A DNA stretch of 64,000 nt from an uncultured Porphyromonadaceae bacterium (lineage in GTDB: Bacteria > Bacteroidota > Bacteroidia > Bacteroidales > Muribaculaceae). The translations under genes and the position numbers were made by a program. Each line of letters opens with the position of its first letter. Position 1 is the stretch's first letter. Location: contig CABUPJ010000013.1 of the NCBI GenBank assembly GCA_902493335.1, forward strand, positions 7,920-71,919, given 5' to 3'. The notes beneath the pieces are model-generated. The model ran no database searches. It was not told where the DNA came from and worked only from the letters and a program-made list of their open reading frames with translations. Positions 23,735-32,060 of the stretch are shown here, piece after piece.

Positions 23735-24466
23735 ATGGCGGCAGTGAAGACTATAACCGGTTCGGGAACATTCGATTACGCTCCTGTCGGACGAATACAT
23801 TACACCGTGCGTCCCACGGCCCGGCGCATCACGGCTCGCTGGCGCGCAGGCGCCGTCTACATGTCGCTGCCTCCTCGTCTCGAGACCTCGATGCTGCTAA
23901 ATGCCCTGAGCGAAATGACTCCGGCGATTCTGCGCCATCGTCCGACGGAGGCTTTCTATAATATAGGCGACACCGTCGACACGGGCGACCTTAAAATCAC
24001 AATCTCAGCGCGCGCCGAGCATACAGGCCGCGTCGTCGCGCGTCAGCTCAAGGCCCGCGAATTTGCCGTCGAGGTCGACCCCGACGTCGATTTCACCGAC
24101 CGCAACGCCGTCATTGCGGTCAGCGACGCGATGAAACATATCGCCCGCTTCGTGGCGCCCGACATACTGCTGCCGCGTGCCCGAGCTATCGCCGAAGCGG
24201 TCGACCGCCGGCCTTTGGCATGGGAAATTTCGCGCGGACTGCATACGCTCGGCCGCTGCAACTCGCGGGGCGTCATCGCTCTCAGCTGTGTCTGCGTTTT
24301 TCTGCCCGCAGACCTGCGCGACTATATCATCTGCCACGAACTCGCCCATCTCTCTGAAATGAACCATTCGGCCGCCTTCCATCAGATCTGTGACAGATAT
24401 TGCGGCGGCCTTGAACGCCAGCTTCAGGCACGCCTCCGCCGCTTCAAATTCCCGGTGGTAAAGTAA
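23735..24466 (+). CDS. YgjP/SprT-like (M48-related) metallopeptidase
   Basis: A 243-residue protein starting at ATG 23735, directly after nadK. The zinc site HELAHLSEMNHSAAF carries HExxH and the third His in NH, with the family hallmark CNSRG and VFLPADLRDYIICHELAHL before it. The YgjP/DUF45 family is a SprT-like protease domain often found with restriction or housekeeping genes; its substrate is unknown. No membrane segment or signal peptide is visible, so it acts in the cytoplasm. Confidence 0.9.
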   Translation: MAAVKTITGSGTFDYAPVGRIHYTVRPTARRITARWRAGAVYMSLPPRLETSMLLNALSEMTPAILRHRPTEAFYNIGDTVDTGDLKITISARAEHTGRVVARQLKAREFAVEVDPDVDFTDRNAVIAVSDAMKHIARFVAPDILLPRARAIAEAVDRRPLAWEISRGLHTLGRCNSRGVIALSCVCVFLPADLRDYIICHELAHLSEMNHSAAFHQICDRYCGGLERQLQARLRRFKFPVVK

Positions 24467-24533
24467 AGGCGGATACCAAATATTCAAATCTATCAATCAT
24501 TAATCTACTTGTTTGTAGGTTAGTATAATTTTT

Positions 24534-24564
24534 AATATCGCAAAATTTTATTTTTTGCGATATT
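24534..24564. repeat. palindrome upstream of fic (ATATCGCAAAA type)
   Basis: The arms AATATCGCAAAA (24534-24545) and TTTTGCGATATT (24553-24564) are exact inverse copies with a seven-base loop. A degenerate third half-site (ACGATATTTGCAAAA) follows at 24567. It overlaps the presumed promoter region of fic, 30 bases from its ATG. The same TATCGCAA half-site recurs three times just after the gene. Confidence 0.85.
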
Positions 24565-24593
24565 TTACGATATTTGCAAAAATTTGAACTACA

Positions 24594-25922
24594 ATGATAG
24601 AATCGCCACCTATTATTACTGCTGAAACAGAACAACGAATCAAAGAAATTATGTCATCCGACAAATATGCTTCGGTGACAGATGCCGTTAATTCGATAAA
24701 TTCAGACTATTTATATTGGAGTGACGTCAAATACAGAACCGGAAATTTAGGCATATCATCCGAAGAACTTTGGTTTATCGTTAAAACTGCTCGCGAAAAG
24801 GCCGATATGCCGATTCAAGAGTTTGGCAACCTACATTTCGCATTATCGAATCATATGCAAAAACAATGTCATGAATTTGACATGAACTTTGGTGGCTCAT
24901 GGGGAGCCTCAAAGATATTCCCTGACGACAAGTCGATGCAGGAGTTCTATCTCATCAGTTCCATTATGGAAGAAGCCATAGCATCAAGTCAGATGGAGGG
25001 AGCCGCCACGACCCGTGAGGCGGCCAAAGATATGCTTCGTATGAAAATGAGCCCCAAAGACAAAAGCCAGCGGATGATATTGAACAATTATACCACCATC
25101 AATTTCATCAGAGAGCATTCAAAAGAGAACCTCACACCGGAACTTATAATGCAAGTACACTCCATGATGACTGACGGAGCCTTAGACATCACGGATGCAG
25201 CGGGGCGTTTGAGGCGCGAGGATGAAAACATAGTAGTCGGAGATGGCTTCACCGGCGAGACCGTCCATATGCCGCCTCCTGCTAAATGTTTACCCCGCTT
25301 TATCGAAGATTTATGCCGTTTCTTTAACGACAGTAATCCGGTGTATTTTATTCACCCCATAATAAAGGCTATTATAGTCCATTATTTAGTAGGCTATTAT
25401 CATCCTTTTGCCGACGGGAACGGCAGAACAGCCCGTGCTCTGTTCTATTGGTATATGATGAAGTCTAATTATTGGCTTGTTCAATATCTGTCGATTTCAA
25501 GAATTATAAAAGGGTCAAAAAAAGCATATGAGAGAGCTTACCTTTACTCAGAACACGATTCTAACGACCTATCTTACTTCATCCAGTATAATTTAAATGT
25601 ATTGCACAAGTCGTTTGAAGAATTACGAAAATATCTCCTGCGCAAGAACAAAGAAAAAAGAAAAGCCGAACGTTTGCTGCATCTGGGCAATATCTCTTTA
25701 AGACAGGCGGAAATTCTCAACCGCTATATCGAAAACCCTGACGACGTGATAACCTCGACCGAACTCGTCAACCGTCTCGGCATCAGTCACGGCACAGCCA
25801 AATCCGACCTTAAAGATTTGACACAAAAAGGCTATTTAACCGAAATCGCGCTTAATGGCAAGACAAAAGGATATATCAGGAGCGATGATTTCAACGAAAT
25901 TACAAAAATAATCAAACGCTAA
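24594..25922 (+). CDS. Fic-domain protein (predicted AMPylase) with wHTH tail
   Basis: A 442-residue protein. The Fic core motif HPFADGNGR (270-278) is complete, including the catalytic His270. An N-terminal inhibitory motif of the (S/T)xxxE(G/N) type is present as SSQMEG (131-136), which would place this in the self-inhibited class of Fic proteins with Glu135 blocking ATP. A winged-helix DNA-binding domain (about 365-430; LRQAEILNRYIENP, TSTELVNRLGISHGTAKSDL) forms the C-terminus. It stands alone and is AT-rich, with identical TATCGCAA palindromes on both sides, which suggests autoregulation by the wHTH. The target protein is unknown; no antitoxin gene is adjacent. Confidence 0.93.
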   Translation: MIESPPIITAETEQRIKEIMSSDKYASVTDAVNSINSDYLYWSDVKYRTGNLGISSEELWFIVKTAREKADMPIQEFGNLHFALSNHMQKQCHEFDMNFGGSWGASKIFPDDKSMQEFYLISSIMEEAIASSQMEGAATTREAAKDMLRMKMSPKDKSQRMILNNYTTINFIREHSKENLTPELIMQVHSMMTDGALDITDAAGRLRREDENIVVGDGFTGETVHMPPPAKCLPRFIEDLCRFFNDSNPVYFIHPIIKAIIVHYLVGYYHPFADGNGRTARALFYWYMMKSNYWLVQYLSISRIIKGSKKAYERAYLYSEHDSNDLSYFIQYNLNVLHKSFEELRKYLLRKNKEKRKAERLLHLGNISLRQAEILNRYIENPDDVITSTELVNRLGISHGTAKSDLKDLTQKGYLTEIALNGKTKGYIRSDDFNEITKIIKR

Positions 25923-25943
25923 ATAACGCTGCTGCAATATCGC

Positions 25944-25978
25944 AAAATATCGCAATTTATAATAAATTGCGATATTTT
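25944..25978. repeat. 17-bp perfect palindrome downstream of fic
   Basis: The arms 25944-25960 and 25962-25978 are exact inverse copies around a single A, containing TATCGCAATTTAT and ATAAATTGCGATA; another TATCGCAAA half-site precedes it at 25938. It starts 21 bases after the fic stop and can form an AT-rich hairpin that may also end transcription. The half-site is the same as in the palindrome upstream of fic. Confidence 0.87.
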
Positions 25979-25998
25979 ATAGTATAAATTGTTATTTG

Positions 25999-26250
25999 TC
26001 AGCGGGTCGACGAGCGGCTGATCAGACCGACGAGCCAGAGAAGGACTATGGCGCCGACGACAGAACAGATAAGACCGCCGATAATGCTCGTCGTATGTAT
26101 GCCGAGGAGGCCGAAAAGCCAGCCGCCGAGCACACCTCCGATGATGCCGACCACAAGATTGACAACAAGGCCGAAACCTCCGCCGCGCATAAGCTTGCCG
26201 GCAACAAAACCCGACACGAGTCCTATAAGTATAAACCAGATAAATGACAT
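25999..26250 (-). CDS. GlsB/YeaQ/YmgE-family stress response membrane protein
   Basis: An 83-residue integral membrane protein starting at ATG 26250 (MSFIWFILIGLVSGFVAG). It shows three hydrophobic helices with the family's glycine-rich motif GKLMRGGGFGLVVNLVVGIIGGVLGGWLF. The transglycosylase-associated name is historical; these are small stress-induced membrane proteins of unknown mechanism. It is a single-gene unit facing fic. Confidence 0.92.
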   Translation of the reverse strand: MSFIWFILIGLVSGFVAGKLMRGGGFGLVVNLVVGIIGGVLGGWLFGLLGIHTTSIIGGLICSVVGAIVLLWLVGLISRSSTR

Positions 26251-26310
26251 AATGAATAGTATTTTATAATGTAAGACATTACAAACAATACAATTCAAAA
26301 AATCATTTTG

Positions 26311-26427
26311 TTCAAACAGGCGTGTCATGCTCGATTCTCGGTTAACGGAGACGATTTCGTATACAACAACGGGAAGTATCCGCTGCCGCTGTGGATTCCT
26401 CTCTCAGACTCCCGCGCACCGGTGTAA
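26311..26427 (+). pseudogene. C-terminal remnant of an unidentified coding gene
   Basis: Within the 358 bases between glsB and rbfA, the frame through 26332-26427 reads ARFSVNGDDFVYNNGKYP then LPLWIPLSDSRAPV and a stop. It has the GC-rich, coding-like composition of neighbouring genes, unlike the AT-rich sequence on its left, and has no start codon. It looks like the 3' end of a lost gene, perhaps of a secreted or outer-membrane protein. The rest of the gap (26428-26520) shows no coding signal; 26525-26558 holds the rbfA promoter. Confidence 0.5.
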
Positions 26428-26524
26428 CCACAACCTCGTCGCTCAGCGGCTATAATGATGTTTTGACAACTCGGCGACGAGCTTGCCGCCTTTTGGGGAA
26501 TCAGGCCGGCAAGATTTATGTCTA

Positions 26525-26558
26525 TTGCTGAAATATGATGTTTTTTGATTACTTTTGC
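26525..26558 (+). promoter_or_regulatory. promoter of rbfA
   Basis: TACTTTTGC (26550-26558) fits the -7 consensus, and TTG (26525-26527) lies 22 bases upstream, slightly beyond ideal spacing. It is 50 bases before the rbfA ATG. Confidence 0.5.
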
Positions 26559-26608
26559 ATTGTAATAAGCGTTATATGTCTATACGCTAACATTGAAATA
26601 CAAAAATT

Positions 26609-26944
26609 ATGGAAACAACACGTCAGGCTAAGATAGCCCGTTTGATACAGAAAGAATTGAGTGAGATCTTCCGTCGCCAGACCGCCAAGACCCACGGTGT
26701 CATCGTGTCGGTCAGTTCGGTCAAGGTTTCGCCGGATCTCTCGATAGCCAGAGCATATCTCTCGGTATTCCCGTCAGACAAGGGTCGGGAGATGATTGAA
26801 AGCATCAACAAGAGCGCCAAGACGATACGTTATGAGCTGGCTCAGATCGTGCGCTTTCAGCTGCGCAAGACTCCCGAGCTGCAGTTCTATCTCGACGACT
26901 CGCTCGACTATATCGAGAACATCGACTCGCTTCTCAGCAAATAA
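26609..26944 (+). CDS. rbfA: 30S ribosome-binding factor RbfA
   Basis: A 111-residue KH-fold protein of normal length: RQAKIARLIQKELSEIFRR at the N-terminus and SPDLSIARAYLSVFPSD followed by the C-terminal VRFQLRKTPELQFYLDDSLD, all family signatures. It binds the 5' end of 16S rRNA and assists late 30S maturation and cold adaptation. A permease gene follows 27 bases later, an order also common in other Bacteroidales. Confidence 0.96.
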   Translation: METTRQAKIARLIQKELSEIFRRQTAKTHGVIVSVSSVKVSPDLSIARAYLSVFPSDKGREMIESINKSAKTIRYELAQIVRFQLRKTPELQFYLDDSLDYIENIDSLLSK

Positions 26945-26971
26945 ACAGGAATCATCAGCCAGCCAGGAGCC

Positions 26972-28183
26972 TTGTTAGCCTTCAGAATCGCCCTCAGATA
27001 CCTCTTTTCGAAGAAGTCACACAATGCTGTCAATGTCATCTCCGCCATCTCGCTCGCCGGGGTGGCTGTGGCGTCGATGGCGATAATGATCGTGCTGTCG
27101 GTGTTCAACGGCTTCACCGAGCTTTCGGCCTCGCATCTGTCTAAGATAGACCCCGATCTAAAGGTCGTCCCGGCCAAAGGAAAGACGATTGCCGACGGCG
27201 ACAGCACGGCGGCTGCCATAATGACAGTCAGCGGTGTCGCCGCTGCAATGCCGTCGGTCGAGGAGCGCGGTCTCATCGTAGCGGGCAATAACCAGATGCC
27301 GGTGATATTCAAAGGAGTCGGTGACAACTACCGCGACATCATCGCCGTTGACAGTATCGTCATCGACGGCATCTATACCGAGGCCGTCGACACGGCGGCC
27401 GCCATGCAGATTGCCGTCGGCGTGGCCAACCGCACGGGGCTGCGTCCGTCACTGCTGTCTGTCGCCGATGTTTATGTGCCGCGGCGCGAGGGACGCATCA
27501 ACCCGGCCAATCCGATGGCGGCCTTCCGCGGCACACGTCTGACCGTCACCGGCGTGACACAGATCGATCAGGCCGACATCGACAACGACCGCATAATCAT
27601 CCCGCTCGACCGCGCGCGGCAGCTGCTCGACTATGACCGCGAAGCCACGGCCATCGAAGTGCGCCTCGCCGCCGGCGCATCGGCTGCAGAGGTGTCACAG
27701 GCTATCGCCGCCACTCTCGGCGGCAGCGTCAGAGTGCTCACCCGGAGCGCCCAACAGGGGAGCGCCATGAAGATGATTGCCATCGAGAAATGGGTTACAT
27801 TCCTGATGCTGTGTTTCATACTGATAATAGCCTCGTTCAATATCATATCGACGCTGTCGCTCCTTGTCATCGAGAAACGCGACGACATGAAGACCCTGCG
27901 CGCCCTCGGGGTCTCCGGGTCACAGATACGCTCGATATTCAGATACGAAGGGCTGCTCATCACCATCGCTGGCGGCACGGCGGGCATCATCTTCGGGCTG
28001 CTGCTGTCGCTTGCCCAGCAGCACTTCGGCTTCATAAAGCTCAACGGCGACCCGACAACACTGACAATCTCGACATATCCCGTGGCTGTCAGCGGTCTCG
28101 ACGTTCTGGCCGTTTTCGGCGCCATCGTCGTCATAGCGCTGCTGACATCCTCGCTCACAATGATATTCACACGCAAGATATGA
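26972..28183 (+). CDS. FtsX-like/LolC-E-type ABC transporter permease
   Basis: A 403-residue inner-membrane protein: an N-terminal RIALRYLFSKKSHN segment and first helix (about 20-45), a large periplasmic MacB-PCD-like domain, and three C-terminal helices of the FtsX domain (near residues 275-300, 320-345, 370-395). No ATG is well placed; the start TTG 26972 is preceded by CAGGAG, an unusually clear Shine-Dalgarno for this genome. The family releases lipoproteins from the inner membrane or acts in MacB-type export; the partner ATPase is not in this window. The stop overlaps the next gene (ATGA). Confidence 0.88.
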   Translation: MLAFRIALRYLFSKKSHNAVNVISAISLAGVAVASMAIMIVLSVFNGFTELSASHLSKIDPDLKVVPAKGKTIADGDSTAAAIMTVSGVAAAMPSVEERGLIVAGNNQMPVIFKGVGDNYRDIIAVDSIVIDGIYTEAVDTAAAMQIAVGVANRTGLRPSLLSVADVYVPRREGRINPANPMAAFRGTRLTVTGVTQIDQADIDNDRIIIPLDRARQLLDYDREATAIEVRLAAGASAAEVSQAIAATLGGSVRVLTRSAQQGSAMKMIAIEKWVTFLMLCFILIIASFNIISTLSLLVIEKRDDMKTLRALGVSGSQIRSIFRYEGLLITIAGGTAGIIFGLLLSLAQQHFGFIKLNGDPTTLTISTYPVAVSGLDVLAVFGAIVVIALLTSSLTMIFTRKI

Positions 28184-28968
28184 CCATGCAGACAATACTC
28201 TTCCACGAAACAATCTTCGGCCCCATCCATTCACGACGCCTCGGCACATCACTCGGCGTCAACCTCTCGCCGGTCGACGGCAAGATATGCTCGTTTGACT
28301 GCATCTACTGCGAGGCAGGCTATAACGCACAGGGGCCGGGCAAAAGCGGGCTGCCGCCGCGCGCATCGGTTCGCGAAAAACTCGAAGCCAGGCTCCGGAA
28401 CATGTCGGAAAAGGGCGAACGCCTCGACGTCATCACCTTTTCGGGCAACGGCGAACCGACACTGCACCCCGATTTCGCCGGCATCATCGACGACACCATC
28501 GCCCTGCGTGACAAGTATTTTCCCGATGTCAAAATCAGTGTGCTCGCCAACTCGACGCAGCTTCACCGCCCCGATGTCGTCGAGGCTCTGAGCCGTGTCG
28601 ACAACAATATCCTGAAACTCGACAGCGCCGTCGACGCCACAATCGCGGTGCTCGACCGCCCGTCGTCTCCGACGTTCACGGCCGCGAAAGTCATCGAGCA
28701 GATAGCGGCCTTCGGCGACAAGGCCATCGTGCAGACCATGATTACACGCGGCAGTCATGACGGCAGGACGGTCGACAACTCGACACCCGAAGAGGTGTCG
28801 GCCCTGATCGAGGCCTACCGCCGCATCGGTCCGCGCGAAATAATGCTATATACCATCGACCGTCCGACGCCCGAGCGCTCGCTCGAACACGTGTCGCGGG
28901 CCGAGCTCGACGCCATCGCCGCCCGCATAACAGCCGAAACGGGCATAGCCGTGCAGGTTTCGGCATAA
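28180..28968 (+). CDS. radical SAM protein
   Basis: A 262-residue radical S-adenosylmethionine enzyme. The [4Fe-4S]-binding CxxxCxxC motif is CSFDCIYC (near residue 33), preceded by the family-typical GPIHSRRLGTSLGVNLSP, and followed by the SAM-binding FSGNGEPTLHP. The short TIM-barrel size and N-terminal signature match the COG0731-like group of uncharacterised radical SAM oxidoreductases. The start overlaps the permease stop at ATG 28180 (28186 is an alternative). Its substrate is unknown. It converges with the GntR gene at seven bases. Confidence 0.9.
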   Translation: MTMQTILFHETIFGPIHSRRLGTSLGVNLSPVDGKICSFDCIYCEAGYNAQGPGKSGLPPRASVREKLEARLRNMSEKGERLDVITFSGNGEPTLHPDFAGIIDDTIALRDKYFPDVKISVLANSTQLHRPDVVEALSRVDNNILKLDSAVDATIAVLDRPSSPTFTAAKVIEQIAAFGDKAIVQTMITRGSHDGRTVDNSTPEEVSALIEAYRRIGPREIMLYTIDRPTPERSLEHVSRAELDAIAARITAETGIAVQVSA

Positions 28969-28975
28969 TTCCTGA

Positions 28976-29338
28976 TTATCTGTCGCGAAAACTGTGATAC
29001 TGAGCGATGAGATCGTCGAGGGTTATGCCCAGAAGATCCATCTGAGTAAAGAGGTCGTCGAGAGTGGTCTCGAAGAAATGTTCGCGGCGGTCGGCATTGA
29101 CTTTATCTTTGGCGTCAGGCTCGAGGAAGTAGCCCATGCCGCGTCGCACGGCGATGATGCCGCGCTCCTGAAGGTATTCGTAGGCTTTCAGCACCGTGTG
29201 GGTGTTGACGGCGAGGTCGGCGCCGAGTTCGCGCACCGACGGCACACGTCCGCCCTCGCGCCACTGCTCCGACAGTATGGCCGTAAAGGCATAGTCGATG
29301 ATTTGCCTGTAAATAGGTTTGTCAGGTTTAAAATCCAT
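28976..29338 (-). CDS. GntR-family (YtrA-type) transcriptional regulator
   Basis: A 120-residue regulator starting at ATG 29338 (MDFKPDKPIYRQIIDYA). The winged-helix shows the GntR signature RVPSVRELGADLAVNTHTVLKAYEYLQERG and is followed by a short tail of about 45 residues, as in the YtrA subfamily that usually regulates adjacent ABC transporters. It is last in the ATPase-permease-GntR operon, four bases after the permease gene, and probably represses that operon. The ligand is unknown. Confidence 0.93.
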   Translation of the reverse strand: MDFKPDKPIYRQIIDYAFTAILSEQWREGGRVPSVRELGADLAVNTHTVLKAYEYLQERGIIAVRRGMGYFLEPDAKDKVNADRREHFFETTLDDLFTQMDLLGITLDDLIAQYHSFRDR

Positions 29339-29342
29339 AATC

Positions 29343-30116
29343 TCAGGCTTGACGGTGACGGAAGGCGCGGTTGAGTCGCCACGAGGTGAAAACAACAGTG
29401 GCGACGGCGAGGACTGCAAGGGCATATAGCGCAATCTCCATGATGCTTTTGATGCTGCCGAAGAATTCTTCATCGCTGACACCGTTTACCTTTACGTCTA
29501 TCACCACCATAACGGCCGCGAAGACTCCTGCAGCGACTGACATGGCGAGATAAGTCACTATGATGCCTATGATGCCCTTGAGCACCTTGTTGCGGCGCGA
29601 CAGGGTGACGCACAGAAGACAGACGAGAGCCGGAATGACGTTCTGGAGATTCTGCAGCCATGTGTATTTCAACATTCCGTCGAGCGCTTTGAGTTCACCG
29701 GGATCAAGTGTGGAAACGAAGCGCGAGACAACACCCGAAGTGACGTGTGCGTCAGGCGTGAAGAAGCCCGCGATAAACGAAGCACCGAACCATACGGCAG
29801 CCATGACACCCGGCACAACGACAAGGGTATAGACAAGCATGACCGTAACGCGCTCACCCGGTGTAGCGGGTATCTGCAGGTCGAACGACGAGTCGCGGAA
29901 ACGGGCGAAATGAAGCGGCCCGCAACAGTATGTTATTGTTGTCACATAGCTCATCATGCCGTAAAGAAGTATGCCCCACACCACCTGTGTGGCCATGAAC
30001 GAGACAAGATATGCCACGAGAGTGAGGCCGCCGGTGAGCAGCAACTGTTTGCCCATGCCGGGGCTATAGCATCGCCAGACCAAAGCGAGGCGGCTGAAAG
30101 AGAAATTATCGTTCAT
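29343..30116 (-). CDS. ABC transporter membrane subunit (putative)
   Basis: A 257-residue membrane protein starting at ATG 30116. Six or so hydrophobic helices are visible, among them QLLLTGGLTLVAYLVSFMA, VTVMLVYTLVVVPGVMAAVW and SIMEIALYALAVLAVATVVF. No named permease signature stands out. Its overlap with the ATPase stop (ATGA) and the adjacent YtrA-type regulator make it the membrane partner of that ATPase. The substrate is unknown; export or stress response to cell-wall damage is typical of YtrA-linked transporters. Confidence 0.85.
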   Translation of the reverse strand: MNDNFSFSRLALVWRCYSPGMGKQLLLTGGLTLVAYLVSFMATQVVWGILLYGMMSYVTTITYCCGPLHFARFRDSSFDLQIPATPGERVTVMLVYTLVVVPGVMAAVWFGASFIAGFFTPDAHVTSGVVSRFVSTLDPGELKALDGMLKYTWLQNLQNVIPALVCLLCVTLSRRNKVLKGIIGIIVTYLAMSVAAGVFAAVMVVIDVKVNGVSDEEFFGSIKSIMEIALYALAVLAVATVVFTSWRLNRAFRHRQA

Positions 30117-30943
30117 TGTTTCAATGCGTTTAAAATGCGGCCGCGGGCATCGCTCATCATGGCCGAGTAAAGAAGACTGAAGTTTACGGCCGATTCGTCG
30201 CTGCCACCGGCGACGATGGCGCGGAAGACGCCGAGGTCGGGTTCCTGATAAAGCGCCACTGGCACGAGGGTGCCGGAAGTGACGAAGCCGAGACGCGAGG
30301 CAATCAGCCACGTCGGGGAGCAAAGCAGCAGACGGCTGCGGCTCAGCATTATCAGCCCGTCAAAGAGGGTTTCGAGGTCACCGACGGTATGGGTCGAGAC
30401 TATTATCGTGCGCTCGTCTGTCATGGCGCGGGCCATGACGCGGCGTAGTGTCTTCTTCGAGTCGATGTCGAGACCGTTTGCAGGCTCGTCGAGCAGCAGA
30501 ACGTCGGTGCCGAGGGCAAGGGCATAGGCTACGAGGGCCTTGTGACGTGTGCCGAGCGAGAGTTCTTTGAGCTTCTCGTCGCCGGTGAGACCGAAGTCTG
30601 CGAGATTGGCCTGCAGAGACTCGGCGCTGAAGCTCGGATAGAAGACAGCATGGAGGCGTACAGCCTCGGCGATGGTGCCGAAAGGCAGCTCCATATTGTC
30701 GGAGAGGAAAAACACGCGACGCTGCACGGTCGGACGGCGTGCCGAGAGGTCTTCGCCGTCGAGGAGACATCTGCCGGCCATAGGCGTGAGCAGTCCGGCC
30801 ATGAGCTGCAGTAGAGTCGTCTTGCCGGCACCGTTCTCACCCAGGAGAAGGTGAATGCCGGGACCGATTTCGGCCGTTATGCCCTCGAGGGCGTCGACGC
30901 GGCTGTGTGCGTAGCGGTATGAGATGCTGTCGAGTGTAATCAT
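30113..30943 (-). CDS. ABC transporter ATP-binding protein
   Basis: A 276-residue ATPase. Walker A is GENGAGKTTLL (near residue 36), the Q-loop region carries SDNMELPFGTI, the signature is a degenerate LSLGTRHK in place of LSGGQ, and Walker B is VLLLDEPANGLD followed by the His switch (IIVSTHTV). A C-terminal extension of about 60 residues follows. The family is the CcmA-like branch paired with YtrA-type regulators. It is first in the operon, and starts seven bases after the TraB/GumN gene. Confidence 0.93.
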   Translation of the reverse strand: MITLDSISYRYAHSRVDALEGITAEIGPGIHLLLGENGAGKTTLLQLMAGLLTPMAGRCLLDGEDLSARRPTVQRRVFFLSDNMELPFGTIAEAVRLHAVFYPSFSAESLQANLADFGLTGDEKLKELSLGTRHKALVAYALALGTDVLLLDEPANGLDIDSKKTLRRVMARAMTDERTIIVSTHTVGDLETLFDGLIMLSRSRLLLCSPTWLIASRLGFVTSGTLVPVALYQEPDLGVFRAIVAGGSDESAVNFSLLYSAMMSDARGRILNALKQ

Positions 30944-30950
30944 CGTGCGG

Positions 30951-31823
30951 TTATTTTACGGGAGTGACAGTCAAACCTTTGGCGCGAAGCTGCTCGATAA
31001 GGCCGCGTTGGCCGGGGAGATGCCCGGCACCGACGACATACATCGTCGGCGTCGAGGTCATGCGGCCGGCAATGATGCCGACCCAGTTGTCGTTTCGATT
31101 GTAGATCATTCTGAGGGCTGTTTCATCATCCATTTCTTCATTAATCATGGCAAACATGGCGTCGAGGTCGCCGCTGAGATATGCGTCGGCCAGACGGTGG
31201 GCCGACTCCGATGCCTTGTCGTCGTCGGCGACGACTTCCATCAGATCTTTTGCCTGTCTTGTTATCGGGGCGCCGAAGAGCGCGACACACTGGTCGTCGA
31301 GAGTTTCGAGACCGCCGACGGTCTTGCCGGCCTGACGGGCGCGCTGCTGTATCATGGCGTCAAGTTGCTCGGCGGCATTGAAGCCGGGAAAAAATTTTTG
31401 GTTCATGGTCATCGTCAGGACTGTCTGGACCATCGCCGGCTTCATGGCCGCGAAAGCCTGTGCCGACACCATCGGACCGAGGTATTTCTTAAGGATAATG
31501 TCAAGCGAATCGACCTGCGCCGGCGTCAGCACCATCGTCAGAAGGCTGTCCTGCGGCGCCATAGCGGCACCCATCATCTGCTGCTGTGCGGCCGGAGTCA
31601 TCATCCGGGCCATGTCGAGCTCGCCATAGACCGCATCGACCGATGCCAGGGCCTCGTCAAAACCGTCGATCGAGTCGAGCAATGCCACGGGGGCGACATG
31701 ATGTGTGCCGAAAATATAGCTCGGAGACTTGATGTCCGGACCTTCGATGCGCCAGAGCAAATCGGCGCGCAGCATCAGAATACACAATAAAATAGATAAA
31801 ATCGCAAGAACTAACCTTTTCAT
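30951..31823 (-). CDS. TraB/GumN family protein
   Basis: A 290-residue exported protein: a signal segment (LVLAILSILLCILMLRADL) followed by the TraB/GumN core LLWRIEGPDIKSPSYIFGTHHV with the first conserved GTHH, the GELDM Glu motif, and a C-terminal VVGAGHLPGQRGLIEQLRAKG containing the GxGHL motif. The fold is related to Tiki-type metalloproteases; these motifs supply its metal ligands. Its substrate is unknown. It is upstream of, and probably co-transcribed with, the ATPase-permease-GntR genes. Confidence 0.92.
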   Translation of the reverse strand: MKRLVLAILSILLCILMLRADLLWRIEGPDIKSPSYIFGTHHVAPVALLDSIDGFDEALASVDAVYGELDMARMMTPAAQQQMMGAAMAPQDSLLTMVLTPAQVDSLDIILKKYLGPMVSAQAFAAMKPAMVQTVLTMTMNQKFFPGFNAAEQLDAMIQQRARQAGKTVGGLETLDDQCVALFGAPITRQAKDLMEVVADDDKASESAHRLADAYLSGDLDAMFAMINEEMDDETALRMIYNRNDNWVGIIAGRMTSTPTMYVVGAGHLPGQRGLIEQLRAKGLTVTPVK

Positions 31824-31908
31824 AATGTGAGAATCAGAATATATGTTTTTAAGATTTATTTATTGTTTCACTCTATCATGTCGCAGTGTTGTATATCACT
31901 AACACACC

Positions 31909-31940
31909 GCAAAGATATAACCAATTTTCAAACCCGCAAA
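31909..31940 (-). promoter_or_regulatory. promoter of the TraB/GumN-ABC-GntR operon
   Basis: On the minus strand TTTG (31940-31937) is followed after 19 bases by TATCTTTGC (31917-31909), a near-perfect Bacteroidetes promoter. It gives a leader of about 80 bases before the ATG at 31823. Confidence 0.75.
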
Positions 31941-32060
31941 ATTTTTTGTAAAAAATCGTAGAAAAAAATCAGACGGCCTGCCGACACATATATAATAAAT
32001 ATAAAAACACGTGCTATCATCCGTCCGGCGCAAAAGACAAGACTGTGATACTATAAAAAA

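Noticed and set aside
24467..24593. A toxin-antitoxin pair with fic
   Set aside because: No small open frame with antitoxin features lies before or after fic; the upstream 127 bases are an AT-rich palindrome region, and inhibition appears internal to the Fic protein.
27790..28179. N-terminal extension of the radical SAM gene inside the permease gene
   Set aside because: The extension is Arg/His-rich noise; family-like sequence starts at 28180-28186, which overlaps the permease stop as expected for coupled genes.
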